The notes beneath the pieces were generated by a model, which worked only from the letters and a program-made list of their open reading frames with translations, was not told the DNA's origin and made no database searches. 18,647 nucleotides of DNA from Anaerolineae bacterium (GTDB lineage Bacteria; Chloroflexota; Anaerolineae; JACIWR01), in the NCBI GenBank assembly GCA_021162125.1, contig JAGGZG010000156.1:1-18647 (forward strand), read 5' to 3'. How positions within the stretch are numbered: position 1 is the stretch's first letter; every line of letters starts with the position of its first letter. Positions 6,934 through 13,801 of the stretch are shown here, piece by piece. Position numbers and translations under genes: made by a program.

Positions 6934-6982
6934 ACGTAAAACGTAAAACGTAAAACGTAAGACGCAAGGCGTAAGACGTAAA
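6934..6982 (+). repeat. 7-bp tandem repeat, seven units of ACGTAAA type
   Basis: Seven consecutive 7-base units fill 49 bases: four near-perfect (ACGTAAA three times, then ACGTAAG), two diverged (ACGCAAG, GCGTAAG) and a final ACGTAAA. The array ends 6 bases before the strong ribosome-binding leader of the phasin-like gene and lies in its probable 5' untranslated region. Changes are A/G or T/C transitions, typical of an ageing slipped-strand repeat. Confidence 0.85.
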
Positions 6983-6988
6983 ATCACG

Positions 6989-7006
6989 ATAGGAGGTAAA
7001 CGAACG
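6989..7006 (+). promoter_or_regulatory. strong ribosome-binding leader of the phasin-like gene
   Basis: ATAGGAGG followed by TAAACGAACG leads straight into the ATG at 7007, placing a full Shine-Dalgarno about 10 bases upstream. A nearly identical leader (ATAGGAGG then ATAACGAACGA, 2652-2670) precedes the glycosyltransferase gene. It settles the start of the phasin-like gene. Confidence 0.75.
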
Positions 7007-7336
7007 ATGGTTGGATTGATCGAAAAGGGTGTGTTGGCGGGGTTAGGGGTGCTGACGCTGACCCGCGACAAGGTAAAGAAGTTCGTGGACAAACTGGTCG
7101 AAGAAGGGGAGGTCAGGCCCGAGGAGGCACCCGGCATTATTGACAAGCTGGTGGCCCGGGGCGAGGCGGAGCGGGAAGAACTGCGCAAGCTGGTGCGCGA
7201 GGAACTCGACAAGGCCCGTGCCAGCGTGACCCCGGTCTCCCGTCAAGACATCGAAGAGCTGAATCGCAAGCTCGATGAGCTGGCCGCGCAGGTCGAGAAG
7301 CTGGCAAAAAAGAAAACGACACAGAAATCCGCATAA
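7007..7336 (+). CDS. phasin-like coiled-coil protein
   Basis: A 109-residue protein of the PhaI/PhaF-like phasin superfamily type. It begins with a short amphipathic hydrophobic stretch (MVGLIEKGVLAGLGVLTLTR), continues with a helix containing KVKKFVDKLVEEGEV and KLVARGEAEREELRKLVREE, and ends in a heptad-patterned coiled coil (IEELNRKLDELAAQVEKLAKKK) with a basic tail. Phasins coat polyhydroxyalkanoate granules, but short relatives are common in bacteria without known granules, and no PHA synthase or depolymerase lies in this window. It is preceded by a near-ideal ribosome site and followed after 13 bases by a terminator-like hairpin, so it probably ends its transcript. The family call rests on the pattern, not on a catalytic motif. 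Confidence 0.75.
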   Translation: MVGLIEKGVLAGLGVLTLTRDKVKKFVDKLVEEGEVRPEEAPGIIDKLVARGEAEREELRKLVREELDKARASVTPVSRQDIEELNRKLDELAAQVEKLAKKKTTQKSA

Positions 7337-7349
7337 GTACTACGCCGGA

Positions 7350-7383
7350 AACCTCCCGCAGGTCACAATGCCTGCGGGAGGTT
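7350..7383 (+). terminator. probable intrinsic terminator after the phasin-like gene
   Basis: A perfect 13-bp stem (AACCTCCCGCAGG and its complement) closes an 8-base loop (TCACAATG). It starts 13 bases after the phasin-like stop codon. The stretch after it (CTTCCC) has few T residues, so termination may be incomplete or the element may act in another way. Confidence 0.65.
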
Positions 7384-7423
7384 CTTCCCAGAAGTGTATA
7401 GTTGGGTCTGGGGATAGATTCCC

Positions 7424-8572
7424 ATGCATGATGTGATCATTGTCGGGGCCGGCCCGGCCGGGGCAACTTTGGGGCGGGAACTGGCCCGATGTGGGATGAA
7501 TGTAGTCATTTTGGAGAAAGCGTATTTGCCCCGTTATAAGCCCTGCGCCGGGGGTCTGCCCGTCCGCACCCTGTATCTCCTGGACGTTGACATCATCCCG
7601 GTCGTGGAGAGGGCTGTCTACAGCGTAGTTCTCAGCCAGGGTTGTGCGGAGCAGATCACTCTACGCTCACCTCACCCTCTCCTCTACACGGTGATGCGCG
7701 ACCGGTTCGACGCTTTCCTGGTTGAACAGGCGAAGGCGGCCGGAGCCCAGGTCGTTGAGGGGCTGGCCGTTGAGCGGGTAGCGGTGGACGGGGAGCGGGT
7801 GTGGGTGACCGCCGGTGGAGAGGATTGGCCGGCCCGTATTGTCGTTGGGGCCGATGGGGCCTTCAGCGTCGTGACCAGGAGCCTGGGGCTGATGCAGGGA
7901 GTGCCTTTCAGCATGGCCATCGAGGGCGAGTTCAACGTGTCCCGCTCGACCTTAGCGGCATGGGAAGAAGCTGTCGCTCTGGACCTGGGCACCTTGCCAG
8001 GCAGCTACGGTTGGCTATTCCCCAAGCAGAGATACCTTTCCATTGGCGTGGGCGGATTTCACCGCCGGGGCAGGGAGCTGAAAGCCTATTACCAGGCTTT
8101 TCTGGCTGCCGGACTGGGCCACGCGCCACACCACCTGCGCTACAGGTCTGGTCATATTCTGCCCCACCGCCAACCGGGTATGGCCATTCAGCGAGGCCCG
8201 GTGCTTCTGTTGGGCGACGCGGCCGGTTTGGTTGACCCCTGGAGCGGCGAAGGGATATACTACGCCATCCGCAGCGCCCGGTTGGCCGCGCCGGTGATCC
8301 AGGCTGCGTTAGAGCAAAACGAGGTTGACCTGCGGCCTTACGAGCAAGCGGTGGATGCGGAACTTATGCCCGACCTGCTCACAGCGCGGGTCTGCGGGTG
8401 GATTTATCGCTGGTGTCCCGGCCTGTTTATGCGCCTGGCCCGGAGGGAGGGCCCAGCTTGGCGAGCTCTTTGTATGCTGATGCAAAAGGGGACAGCCTAC
8501 GCCAGGCTACGGGCCAGGATCAGACCTCTTGATCTTCTGGTAAGATGGATGAACAAGACAAACAGGAGATAG
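7424..8572 (+). CDS. geranylgeranyl-reductase-family FAD oxidoreductase
   Basis: A 382-residue flavoprotein of the geranylgeranyl reductase family, which saturates prenyl double bonds in lipids, quinones or chlorophyll side chains. The N-terminal GAGPAG at 8-13 is the FAD dinucleotide-binding loop, PCAGG with C41 matches the family's conserved cysteine region, GSYGWLFPK gives the family YxWxFP motif, and GDAAG at 264-268 with VDPWSGEGI is the second FAD motif. The protein is full length with no membrane segment. GGGGA lies about 9 bases before the ATG, after the hairpin at 7350-7383. The stop is followed 9 bases later by the undecaprenyl diphosphate synthase gene, pointing to reduction of a polyprenyl chain as its task; menaquinone side-chain reduction (MenJ-like) is the main alternative. 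Confidence 0.88.
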   Translation: MHDVIIVGAGPAGATLGRELARCGMNVVILEKAYLPRYKPCAGGLPVRTLYLLDVDIIPVVERAVYSVVLSQGCAEQITLRSPHPLLYTVMRDRFDAFLVEQAKAAGAQVVEGLAVERVAVDGERVWVTAGGEDWPARIVVGADGAFSVVTRSLGLMQGVPFSMAIEGEFNVSRSTLAAWEEAVALDLGTLPGSYGWLFPKQRYLSIGVGGFHRRGRELKAYYQAFLAAGLGHAPHHLRYRSGHILPHRQPGMAIQRGPVLLLGDAAGLVDPWSGEGIYYAIRSARLAAPVIQAALEQNEVDLRPYEQAVDAELMPDLLTARVCGWIYRWCPGLFMRLARREGPAWRALCMLMQKGTAYARLRARIRPLDLLVRWMNKTNRR

Positions 8573-8581
8573 TTAATAACC

Positions 8582-9310
8582 ATGACGCAAGAAAAAACCG
8601 GTGGCGAGACGATGGTCGGGGGTAACATTCCCCGCCACATCGCCATTATCATGGACGGCAACGGACGGTGGGCACAGAAGCGCGGCCTGCCACGGGTTGC
8701 TGGACACAAGGCAGGCGTGGAAACTGTGCGTCACACAGTGCAGGCCTGCATCGAGCTGGGAGTAGAAGTTCTCACCCTGTACACTTTCTCTACAGAGAAC
8801 TGGCGGCGCCCGGAGCAAGAGGTAAAATTTCTGATACAACTGGCCGAAGAATCCGCTTACAAGGAGGCAGACGAGCTCCACCGCAACAACGTTAAGGTGC
8901 AACTGGCCGGCCGTCGCCGGGGATTGCCGCCGTCGTTGCTGGCAGCCCTGGACAAAACCATGCGTCTGACTGCCAACAATACAGGGCTCGTCCTCAACCT
9001 GGCACTCAACTACGGTGGACGGGCGGAGATATTGGACGCCACCCGCTCCATTATCGCTGCCTGCCGACGGGGTGATCTGGATGCGAAAGCTCTCGACGAG
9101 ACAACCTTCGCCCGCTATCTTTACACAGCGGGACTGCCCGATCCTGAGCTCATCATCCGCACGGCCGGGGAACAACGCCTCAGCAACTTTTTGATCTGGC
9201 AGGCTGTAGGAGCTGTGTTCTGGACCACTCCTGTCTTCTGGCCGGATTTCCGTCGAGAACATCTGCTGGAAGCCATCGCCACCTATCAACGCCGGGAGGT
9301 GAATGACTGA
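8582..9310 (+). CDS. uppS: undecaprenyl diphosphate synthase (cis-prenyltransferase)
   Basis: A 242-residue cis-prenyltransferase that condenses isopentenyl diphosphate units onto a farnesyl-type primer to make the polyprenyl carrier for cell-wall and glycan assembly. MDGNGRWA with catalytic D25 is the signature P-loop region, HKAGVETVR and LYTFSTENWRRP follow, and RTAGEQRLSNFLIWQ with the FWPDF end closes the active site; the usual RTSGE is RTAGE here. The length is standard and no membrane segment is expected. The ATG at 8582 has AGGAGA about 13 bases upstream; an internal ATG at 8612 would give a protein starting just before the conserved core. Its stop overlaps the patatin gene start (TGATG). 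Chain length cannot be set from sequence by eye. Confidence 0.96.
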   Translation: MTQEKTGGETMVGGNIPRHIAIIMDGNGRWAQKRGLPRVAGHKAGVETVRHTVQACIELGVEVLTLYTFSTENWRRPEQEVKFLIQLAEESAYKEADELHRNNVKVQLAGRRRGLPPSLLAALDKTMRLTANNTGLVLNLALNYGGRAEILDATRSIIAACRRGDLDAKALDETTFARYLYTAGLPDPELIIRTAGEQRLSNFLIWQAVGAVFWTTPVFWPDFRREHLLEAIATYQRREVND

Positions 9311-10185
9311 TGACTTACTTTTATCGGCAACCAAAAATCGGTCTGGCCCTCAGCGGGGGTGGGGCACGTGGCCTGGCCCACATCGGGGTACTCAAGGTGC
9401 TGGAACAGGAGGGGATTCCCATTGATTTCCTGGCCGGGACCAGCATGGGCGGGGTGATCGCCGCCGCCTACGCCTCGGGCCTGAGTGCCGACTACATCGA
9501 GAAAGAGGCCCTGCGCATGGCACGGCTGCGGAATCTGATCACTCTGCTGGACCGTAGCCTGCCCCGGCGAGGTCTGGTTGAGGGGCAAAAAGTGCAGGAG
9601 TATCTGACCACTTACCTGGGGGATAAAACTTTCGAGGAAATGAAGATTCCCTTGTCGCTGGTGGCTGTGGACCTGATCAGCGGTCAAGAGGTAGTACTGA
9701 ATAGCGGTTCTGTCGTTGATGCAGTACGGGCTACCGTCTCCCTGCCGGGCGTTTTCGCCCCCTTCCGCCTGGGCGATTATCTCCTGGTGGATGGGGGTGT
9801 ACTCAACAACCTGCCGGCCGACGTCGTGCGCGGGATGGGGGCCAACGTGGTCATCGCCGTGGATGTCTCCACAGGGGTTAACGGTCTATCCCGACTGCTG
9901 GAGGTGGAGCAGCAGGGACTGCCTCTGACCCAGCTTCCCTTGATTATCGAGACCCTGCGACGGACAGTGGGCATCATGGAGGGCCAGATCATGGCCTATA
10001 AGTTGCAGGAGGCTAATCCCGAGATACTGATCCATCCGGCGCTGGACGACAGTATCACTCTTCTCAACGGTTTCTCCCGGGCGGCGGAGATTATAGCTCT
10101 CGGAGAAGAAGCGGCGCGGGAGGCCGTGCCTCGTATTCGGCAGGCATTGCAGAGCAGCCGGCCCCCTAAGCGCAACCAACGGTGA
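9310..10185 (+). CDS. patatin-like phospholipase
   Basis: A 291-residue patatin-family serine hydrolase of the RssA/YlbK type. It carries the oxyanion-hole motif SGGGARGLAHIGVL at 15-28, the nucleophile elbow GTSMGG with S45, and the catalytic aspartate D161 in VDGGVLNN, forming the usual Ser-Asp dyad. No signal peptide or membrane segment is seen, so it is probably cytosolic or peripherally attached. GGGAGG lies about 10 bases before the ATG, which overlaps the stop of the upstream uppS gene. Patatin hydrolases cleave acyl esters of phospholipids; its place behind two prenyl-lipid genes suggests membrane-lipid turnover, but the substrate is inferred only. A 15-bp palindrome follows two bases after the stop. 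Confidence 0.93.
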   Translation: MTYFYRQPKIGLALSGGGARGLAHIGVLKVLEQEGIPIDFLAGTSMGGVIAAAYASGLSADYIEKEALRMARLRNLITLLDRSLPRRGLVEGQKVQEYLTTYLGDKTFEEMKIPLSLVAVDLISGQEVVLNSGSVVDAVRATVSLPGVFAPFRLGDYLLVDGGVLNNLPADVVRGMGANVVIAVDVSTGVNGLSRLLEVEQQGLPLTQLPLIIETLRRTVGIMEGQIMAYKLQEANPEILIHPALDDSITLLNGFSRAAEIIALGEEAAREAVPRIRQALQSSRPPKRNQR

Positions 10186-10187
10186 CT

Positions 10188-10230
10188 TAGGTAGGTTGGG
10201 TTTTGGCTTCGCCTCAACCCAACCTACCTA
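10188..10230. repeat. perfect 15-bp palindrome after the lipase gene
   Basis: TAGGTAGGTTGGGTT and its exact complement enclose a 13-base loop that itself contains GGC-TTC-GCC. It starts 2 bases after the lipase stop codon. The transcript would fold very stably, so it may end or protect the upstream operon's mRNA, though no T-tract follows. Elements of the TAGGTTGGGTT...AACCCAACCTA kind recur, to my memory, in many bacterial genomes as dispersed repeats. Confidence 0.8.
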
Positions 10231-10279
10231 GCTGGGTTTGCCCCCTTGCGTAAGTCGGCAGTCTGCGCAAGCGGGGCAT

Positions 10280-10308
10280 TTGTTATCCTGACGCGCCTCT
10301 GCTATAAT
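10280..10308 (+). promoter_or_regulatory. sigma70-type promoter upstream of the DHOD-like gene
   Basis: TTGTTA (10280-10285) and a perfect TATAAT (10303-10308) are separated by exactly 17 bases. Transcription from here would start near 10315 and give a leader of about 165 bases to the ATG at 10480. That leader spans the whole decayed AOR fragment in antisense orientation. Confidence 0.65.
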
Positions 10309-10311
10309 AAA

Positions 10312-10452
10312 GTTGTCAGCCGCTCCAGGTTGACGATGCGCTCGCCAGTGAACAACAGCCTGTCCCCGGTGACCTCGCGCCCCAGAAGTAGACTCAGCCC
10401 GCGAGCCACGTCCTCCGGGAAAGGCAATGCGCTCAATCAGACCCAGCATCGT
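10312..10452 (-). pseudogene. decayed fragment of a second AOR-family gene
   Basis: This non-coding stretch matches the intact AOR gene of this window in two blocks. Bases 10312-10422 align with 14060-14171 with one missing base and 14 mismatches by my count (about 87% identity); bases 10423-10452 align with 14549-14578 with 2 mismatches. The 377 bases between the blocks in the intact gene are missing, shifting the frame. On the minus strand the pieces read LGLIERI and then PEDVARGLSLLLGREVTGD followed by ERIVNLERL, against HEITGD in the intact enzyme. Many differences are conservative or silent, so the fragment most likely comes from a diverged paralogue rather than a fresh copy. Confidence 0.85.
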
Positions 10453-10479
10453 ATCGCTACGCGAAAACGAGGTGAGGCT

Positions 10480-11568
10480 ATGGCCGATCTGAGAACCCGC
10501 CTATGCGGGATTGAACTCGCCAATCCGTTGATCGTCTCCTCCGGGCCGCTGACGTGGAGCGCGCGGGGTATCCGTCGCTGCTTCGAGGCCGGAGCCGCCG
10601 CTGCTGTGACCAAGACCATTGCCCGCGCAGCGGCCGTGAACCCCACACCCCACATCACCGGCATCGGTCGCGGCAGCCTGTTGAACACCGAAAAGTGGGC
10701 CGACCTACCCGCCTCCCAATGGATCAAGCACGAGTTGCCCGCCCTGGCCAGCGCTGATGGGCTAGTCATCGCCAGCGTGGGACACACGGCCCAGGAGGTC
10801 GAGGCCCTGGCCCGTGACCTGGTCCGCGCCGGGGCCGACATGCTGGAGGTGGTGTCGTACCGCGCCGCCGACATGGTGTCCCTGGTGAAGACAGCCAAAG
10901 GGCTGACTGACGTGCCGGTGCTGGCCAAGGTCAGTCCCAACTGGCCCGACCTGCTCGACTGCGTAGACGCCTGCCTGGCGGCCGGTGCAGACGGGATCAC
11001 GGCAATAGACTCGCTGGGCCCGGCCCTGCACGTGGACATTGAAACCGGGCGTCCGGCGTTGGGCGGGCGGCGAGGCTATGCCTGGTTAAGCGGCGCGGCC
11101 CTCAAACCGCTCACCGTGCGCATCGTGGCCGACGTCTGCCTGCGCCATCCAGAAGTACCCGTGATAGCCACCGGCGGGGTGAGCACAGCCGAGGACATGG
11201 TGGAGATGCTAATGGTCGGGGCGACGGCGGTAGGCGCGCACACCACCCCCCTGCTGAAAGGGATAAACTGGTTTGGTCGGACTGTGGATCGGTTGGGCCA
11301 CTGGCTCGACGAACACGGCTACGCCTCGCCGGCCGACCTGCGCGGCCTGGCCCTGCCCCACCTGGTAGAGACAGACGGAGAATCGCACGCACCACTGGTT
11401 TTCACTTTCCAGGCCGGGTTGTGTAACGAGTGCGGGCGCTGTGTGACTGTGTGCGCATACGAGGCCCGCGAGCTCGTGGATAAGGAGATGCACCTGAACG
11501 AGGATGATTGCCGCTCGTGTGGATTGTGCGCGAGTGTGTGTCCCACCGGCGCGCTGAGGTGCGAATAA
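10480..11568 (+). CDS. dihydroorotate-dehydrogenase-fold flavoprotein with 2[4Fe-4S] tail
   Basis: A 362-residue protein joining a DHOD/PreA-like FMN barrel to a bacterial ferredoxin domain. The barrel shows ANPLIVSSGPL near 14-24, KVSPNW mid-way and the phosphate-binding IATGGVSTAEDMVEML with VGAHTTPL near its end. Two complete CxxCxxCxxxC sets follow: C315, C318, C321, C325 and C344, C347, C350, C354. The barrel loop that in pyrimidine-using relatives reads LNxSCPN appears here as EVVSYRAADM, so the usual active-site cysteine and asparagines seem absent. The start at 10480 is chosen because GAGGTGAGG precedes it and the upstream in-frame extension runs through a pseudogene. It may pass electrons between ferredoxin and an organic substrate; pyrimidine chemistry is doubtful. 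Confidence 0.85.
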   Translation: MADLRTRLCGIELANPLIVSSGPLTWSARGIRRCFEAGAAAAVTKTIARAAAVNPTPHITGIGRGSLLNTEKWADLPASQWIKHELPALASADGLVIASVGHTAQEVEALARDLVRAGADMLEVVSYRAADMVSLVKTAKGLTDVPVLAKVSPNWPDLLDCVDACLAAGADGITAIDSLGPALHVDIETGRPALGGRRGYAWLSGAALKPLTVRIVADVCLRHPEVPVIATGGVSTAEDMVEMLMVGATAVGAHTTPLLKGINWFGRTVDRLGHWLDEHGYASPADLRGLALPHLVETDGESHAPLVFTFQAGLCNECGRCVTVCAYEARELVDKEMHLNEDDCRSCGLCASVCPTGALRCE

Positions 11569-11636
11569 AAACGCTATCAAGTGCGTACTAGTATTGGTGA
11601 GCAGGGAGACTCAGGGGACAAGGATGAGGAGGAGGA

Positions 11637-12533
11637 ATGTACGCTGTTGAAGCACATAACCTGGTAAAGGAGTTCAATGGCCTGCGGGCCGTGGATGGTC
11701 TGAGCTTCACCGTCGAGCGAGGGGAGATCTTCGGCCTGCTAGGCCCTAACGGAGCGGGGAAGACGACGACCATTCGCATGTTGCTGGACATCTTCAAGCC
11801 CGACGCGGGGGAGATAAAAGTGCTGGGCGGTGCAGTGGACACCCACACCAAATCGCGCATCGGTTACCTGCCCGAGGAGCGGGGGCTGTACCCGCGCCTG
11901 CGCGTGGTGCAATGCCTGACCTACCTGGCGCGGCTGAAAGGGATGGGCCGCCGTGAAGCCAAAAGTCGCGCCGAGGCATTGCTGGAACGGGTGGGGCTCT
12001 CCGAATGGCAGCGCAAGCGGGTCAAAGAGCTGAGCAAGGGGATGCAACAGAAAGTGCAATTCGTGGCCACCATCGTCCACGACCCCGACCTGCTTATCCT
12101 GGACGAGCCTTTCCAGGGACTGGATCCCATCAACACCGACCTGCTCAAGGAGATGATCCGCGAGATGCACCAGGCGGGGAAGACGATTATCTTCAGCACA
12201 CATATTATGGGCCAGGTGGAGCAGATGTGCGACCGCATTCTGCTGATCAACGAGGGACAGGCGGTGCTATACGGGCCGCTAGCCGAGATCAAGTCCCGTC
12301 ATGCACAGCACGCCATCCTGCTATGCAGCGATGATTCGCTTGAGGGCCTGGAGGGAGTGTTGCGCATCGAGAAGCGGGGAGCGGACCACCTGGTCTTCCT
12401 GCGCGCCGATACGTCACCGCAGGACATTCTACGCCAGCTCGTGGCCCGCGAAGCGACGATCACCCACTTCGAGGTAGCAGCCCCTTCGCTGGAGGAAATC
12501 TTCATCACGGCGGTCAAGGAGGGCGCGCGATGA
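11637..12533 (+). CDS. ABC transporter ATP-binding protein, NatA type
   Basis: A 298-residue ATPase subunit of an ABC-2 type exporter. It has Walker A GPNGAGKTT at 36-44, the signature LSKGMQQ at 132-138, Walker B LLILDEP ending in D156-E157, the D-loop GLD and the switch histidine H189 in STHIM. The Q-loop region reads GYLPEERGLYP, the form common in NatA/YhaQ ATPases. About 70 C-terminal residues after 230 make a small accessory domain. GGAGGAGGA lies directly before the ATG. Its last four bases overlap the permease start as ATGA. NatAB pumps sodium in Bacillus, but close relatives export other compounds, so the substrate is left open. Confidence 0.95.
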   Translation: MYAVEAHNLVKEFNGLRAVDGLSFTVERGEIFGLLGPNGAGKTTTIRMLLDIFKPDAGEIKVLGGAVDTHTKSRIGYLPEERGLYPRLRVVQCLTYLARLKGMGRREAKSRAEALLERVGLSEWQRKRVKELSKGMQQKVQFVATIVHDPDLLILDEPFQGLDPINTDLLKEMIREMHQAGKTIIFSTHIMGQVEQMCDRILLINEGQAVLYGPLAEIKSRHAQHAILLCSDDSLEGLEGVLRIEKRGADHLVFLRADTSPQDILRQLVAREATITHFEVAAPSLEEIFITAVKEGAR

Positions 12534-13795
12534 AAGTGGAAATGGACGTGAAGAAAATCTGGACGGTCGCAACGCACGAGTTTGTCACCACCATCACCCG
12601 GCCGGGCGTGATCTTCAGCACACTCCTTCCCCCGGCACTGGGCCTGATCGCTCTGGTGGTGGCTGGTCTATTCGGCGGGCAAGCCGAGCAGTTCTTTCAA
12701 GGTCTTGGAAACCAGTTCATCCCACAGGATAACCGGATAGGCTACGTGGACCACACCGGCATTTTCACCCCGCCGCTGCCACAGTACGCCGACAAGTTCA
12801 TCCCCTACGCCGATGAAGAGGCGGCACGTGCGGCATTGGTAGCGGGAGACATCTCTGGCTACCTGGTCATCCCTGCTGATTACATGGCGACCGGCAAAGT
12901 CATGGGTTATACTAAAGGGCGGGGCATCTCCGGTGCGATGGCAATGGATAGCGACGAGATCGATGCTTTCCTGGTAGCCCACTTGCTGGCCGGGCAGGTT
13001 GATCCCACCCTTCAGCAGCGGGTGAGCCACCCGGCAGATATGAGCATAGTGGCGCTGAGCGAGAGAGCAGAGACCGGCCAAAGTGACGTGTGGACTGTCC
13101 TGTCGAGCTTTGTACTGCCCATCATGTTCTCGGCCATGCTCTCGATCACCATCTTCGTCTCCGCCGGGTTCCTGCTGCAAGGAGTCGGCGAGGAGAAGGA
13201 AAGACGGGTAGTCGAGATATTGATCTCCTCGCTCACCCCGACCGAGTTGCTGGCGGGCAAAATACTGGGTCTGGGAGCAGTGGGCCTGACCCAGATAATC
13301 ATCTGGTTTGGCGCGGGATGGGCGCTGCTGGGCGGAGTAGCGGTGATATTTGCCGTGAGCGGCATACTGCCCTTCGGTGTAGGCACGCTGGTGCTGGCCC
13401 TGATCTACTTCCTGCTGGGATATTTGTTCTTCGCCACCATCATGGCTGCCGTCGGTTCCCTGGGCACAACCGCCCGCGAGGGGCAGCAACTGGCTGGATT
13501 CTTCTCCATGGGCGCATTCGTGCCCATGTGGTTCATGGGGGCCATCATGGCCAACCCGAACTCACTCCTGGCTCGCATCCTGAGTTACTTCCCGCTGACC
13601 GCGCCGACGATGATCCTCCTGCGCCTGGGGATGGGCGAAGTGCCAGCAGTGGACGTGGTCATCAGCCTGGTGACGCTGGTCATAGCCATCGCCTTCTGTC
13701 TGTGGGGCGGGGCGAAAATCTTCCGCATGGGCCTGCTGACCTACGGCAAACGGCCCTCGATCAAAGCGATCTGGCGGGCGCTGCGCCAGGCGTAG
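12530..13795 (+). CDS. ABC-2 type permease, NatB/YhaP type
   Basis: A 421-residue membrane subunit partnering the preceding ATPase. One hydrophobic segment at about 24-50 (PGVIFSTLLPPALGLIALVV) is followed by a roughly 140-residue extracytoplasmic domain, then five or so segments from about residue 190. The cytosolic coupling stretch EEKERRVVEILISSLTPTEL followed by AGKILG near 220-245 is characteristic of NatB-like permeases. The ATG overlaps the ATPase stop (ATGA); a second ATG at 12542 is possible. The gene ends 6 bases from the stop codon of the convergent AOR gene with no terminator between, so the two transcripts probably overlap at their ends. The exported substrate is unknown. Confidence 0.93.
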   Translation: MKVEMDVKKIWTVATHEFVTTITRPGVIFSTLLPPALGLIALVVAGLFGGQAEQFFQGLGNQFIPQDNRIGYVDHTGIFTPPLPQYADKFIPYADEEAARAALVAGDISGYLVIPADYMATGKVMGYTKGRGISGAMAMDSDEIDAFLVAHLLAGQVDPTLQQRVSHPADMSIVALSERAETGQSDVWTVLSSFVLPIMFSAMLSITIFVSAGFLLQGVGEEKERRVVEILISSLTPTELLAGKILGLGAVGLTQIIIWFGAGWALLGGVAVIFAVSGILPFGVGTLVLALIYFLLGYLFFATIMAAVGSLGTTAREGQQLAGFFSMGAFVPMWFMGAIMANPNSLLARILSYFPLTAPTMILLRLGMGEVPAVDVVISLVTLVIAIAFCLWGGAKIFRMGLLTYGKRPSIKAIWRALRQA

Positions 13796-13801
13796 TGCAG
13801 G

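Noticed and set aside
6934..6982. CRISPR array
   Set aside because: The units are 7 bases long and contiguous, with no spacers and no cas genes nearby.
10246..10479. Upstream in-frame extension of the DHOD-like gene (78 more residues)
   Set aside because: The extension lacks a ribosome site, has low-complexity Ser/Arg-rich sequence, begins before the promoter's start point and runs through the AOR remnant on the wrong strand. The ATG at 10480 has a good ribosome site and starts at the family's normal N-terminus.
12668..13489. 273-residue open frame antisense to the ABC permease gene
   Set aside because: It has repetitive Gln/Gly/His-rich composition typical of a reverse-strand shadow, with no family features.
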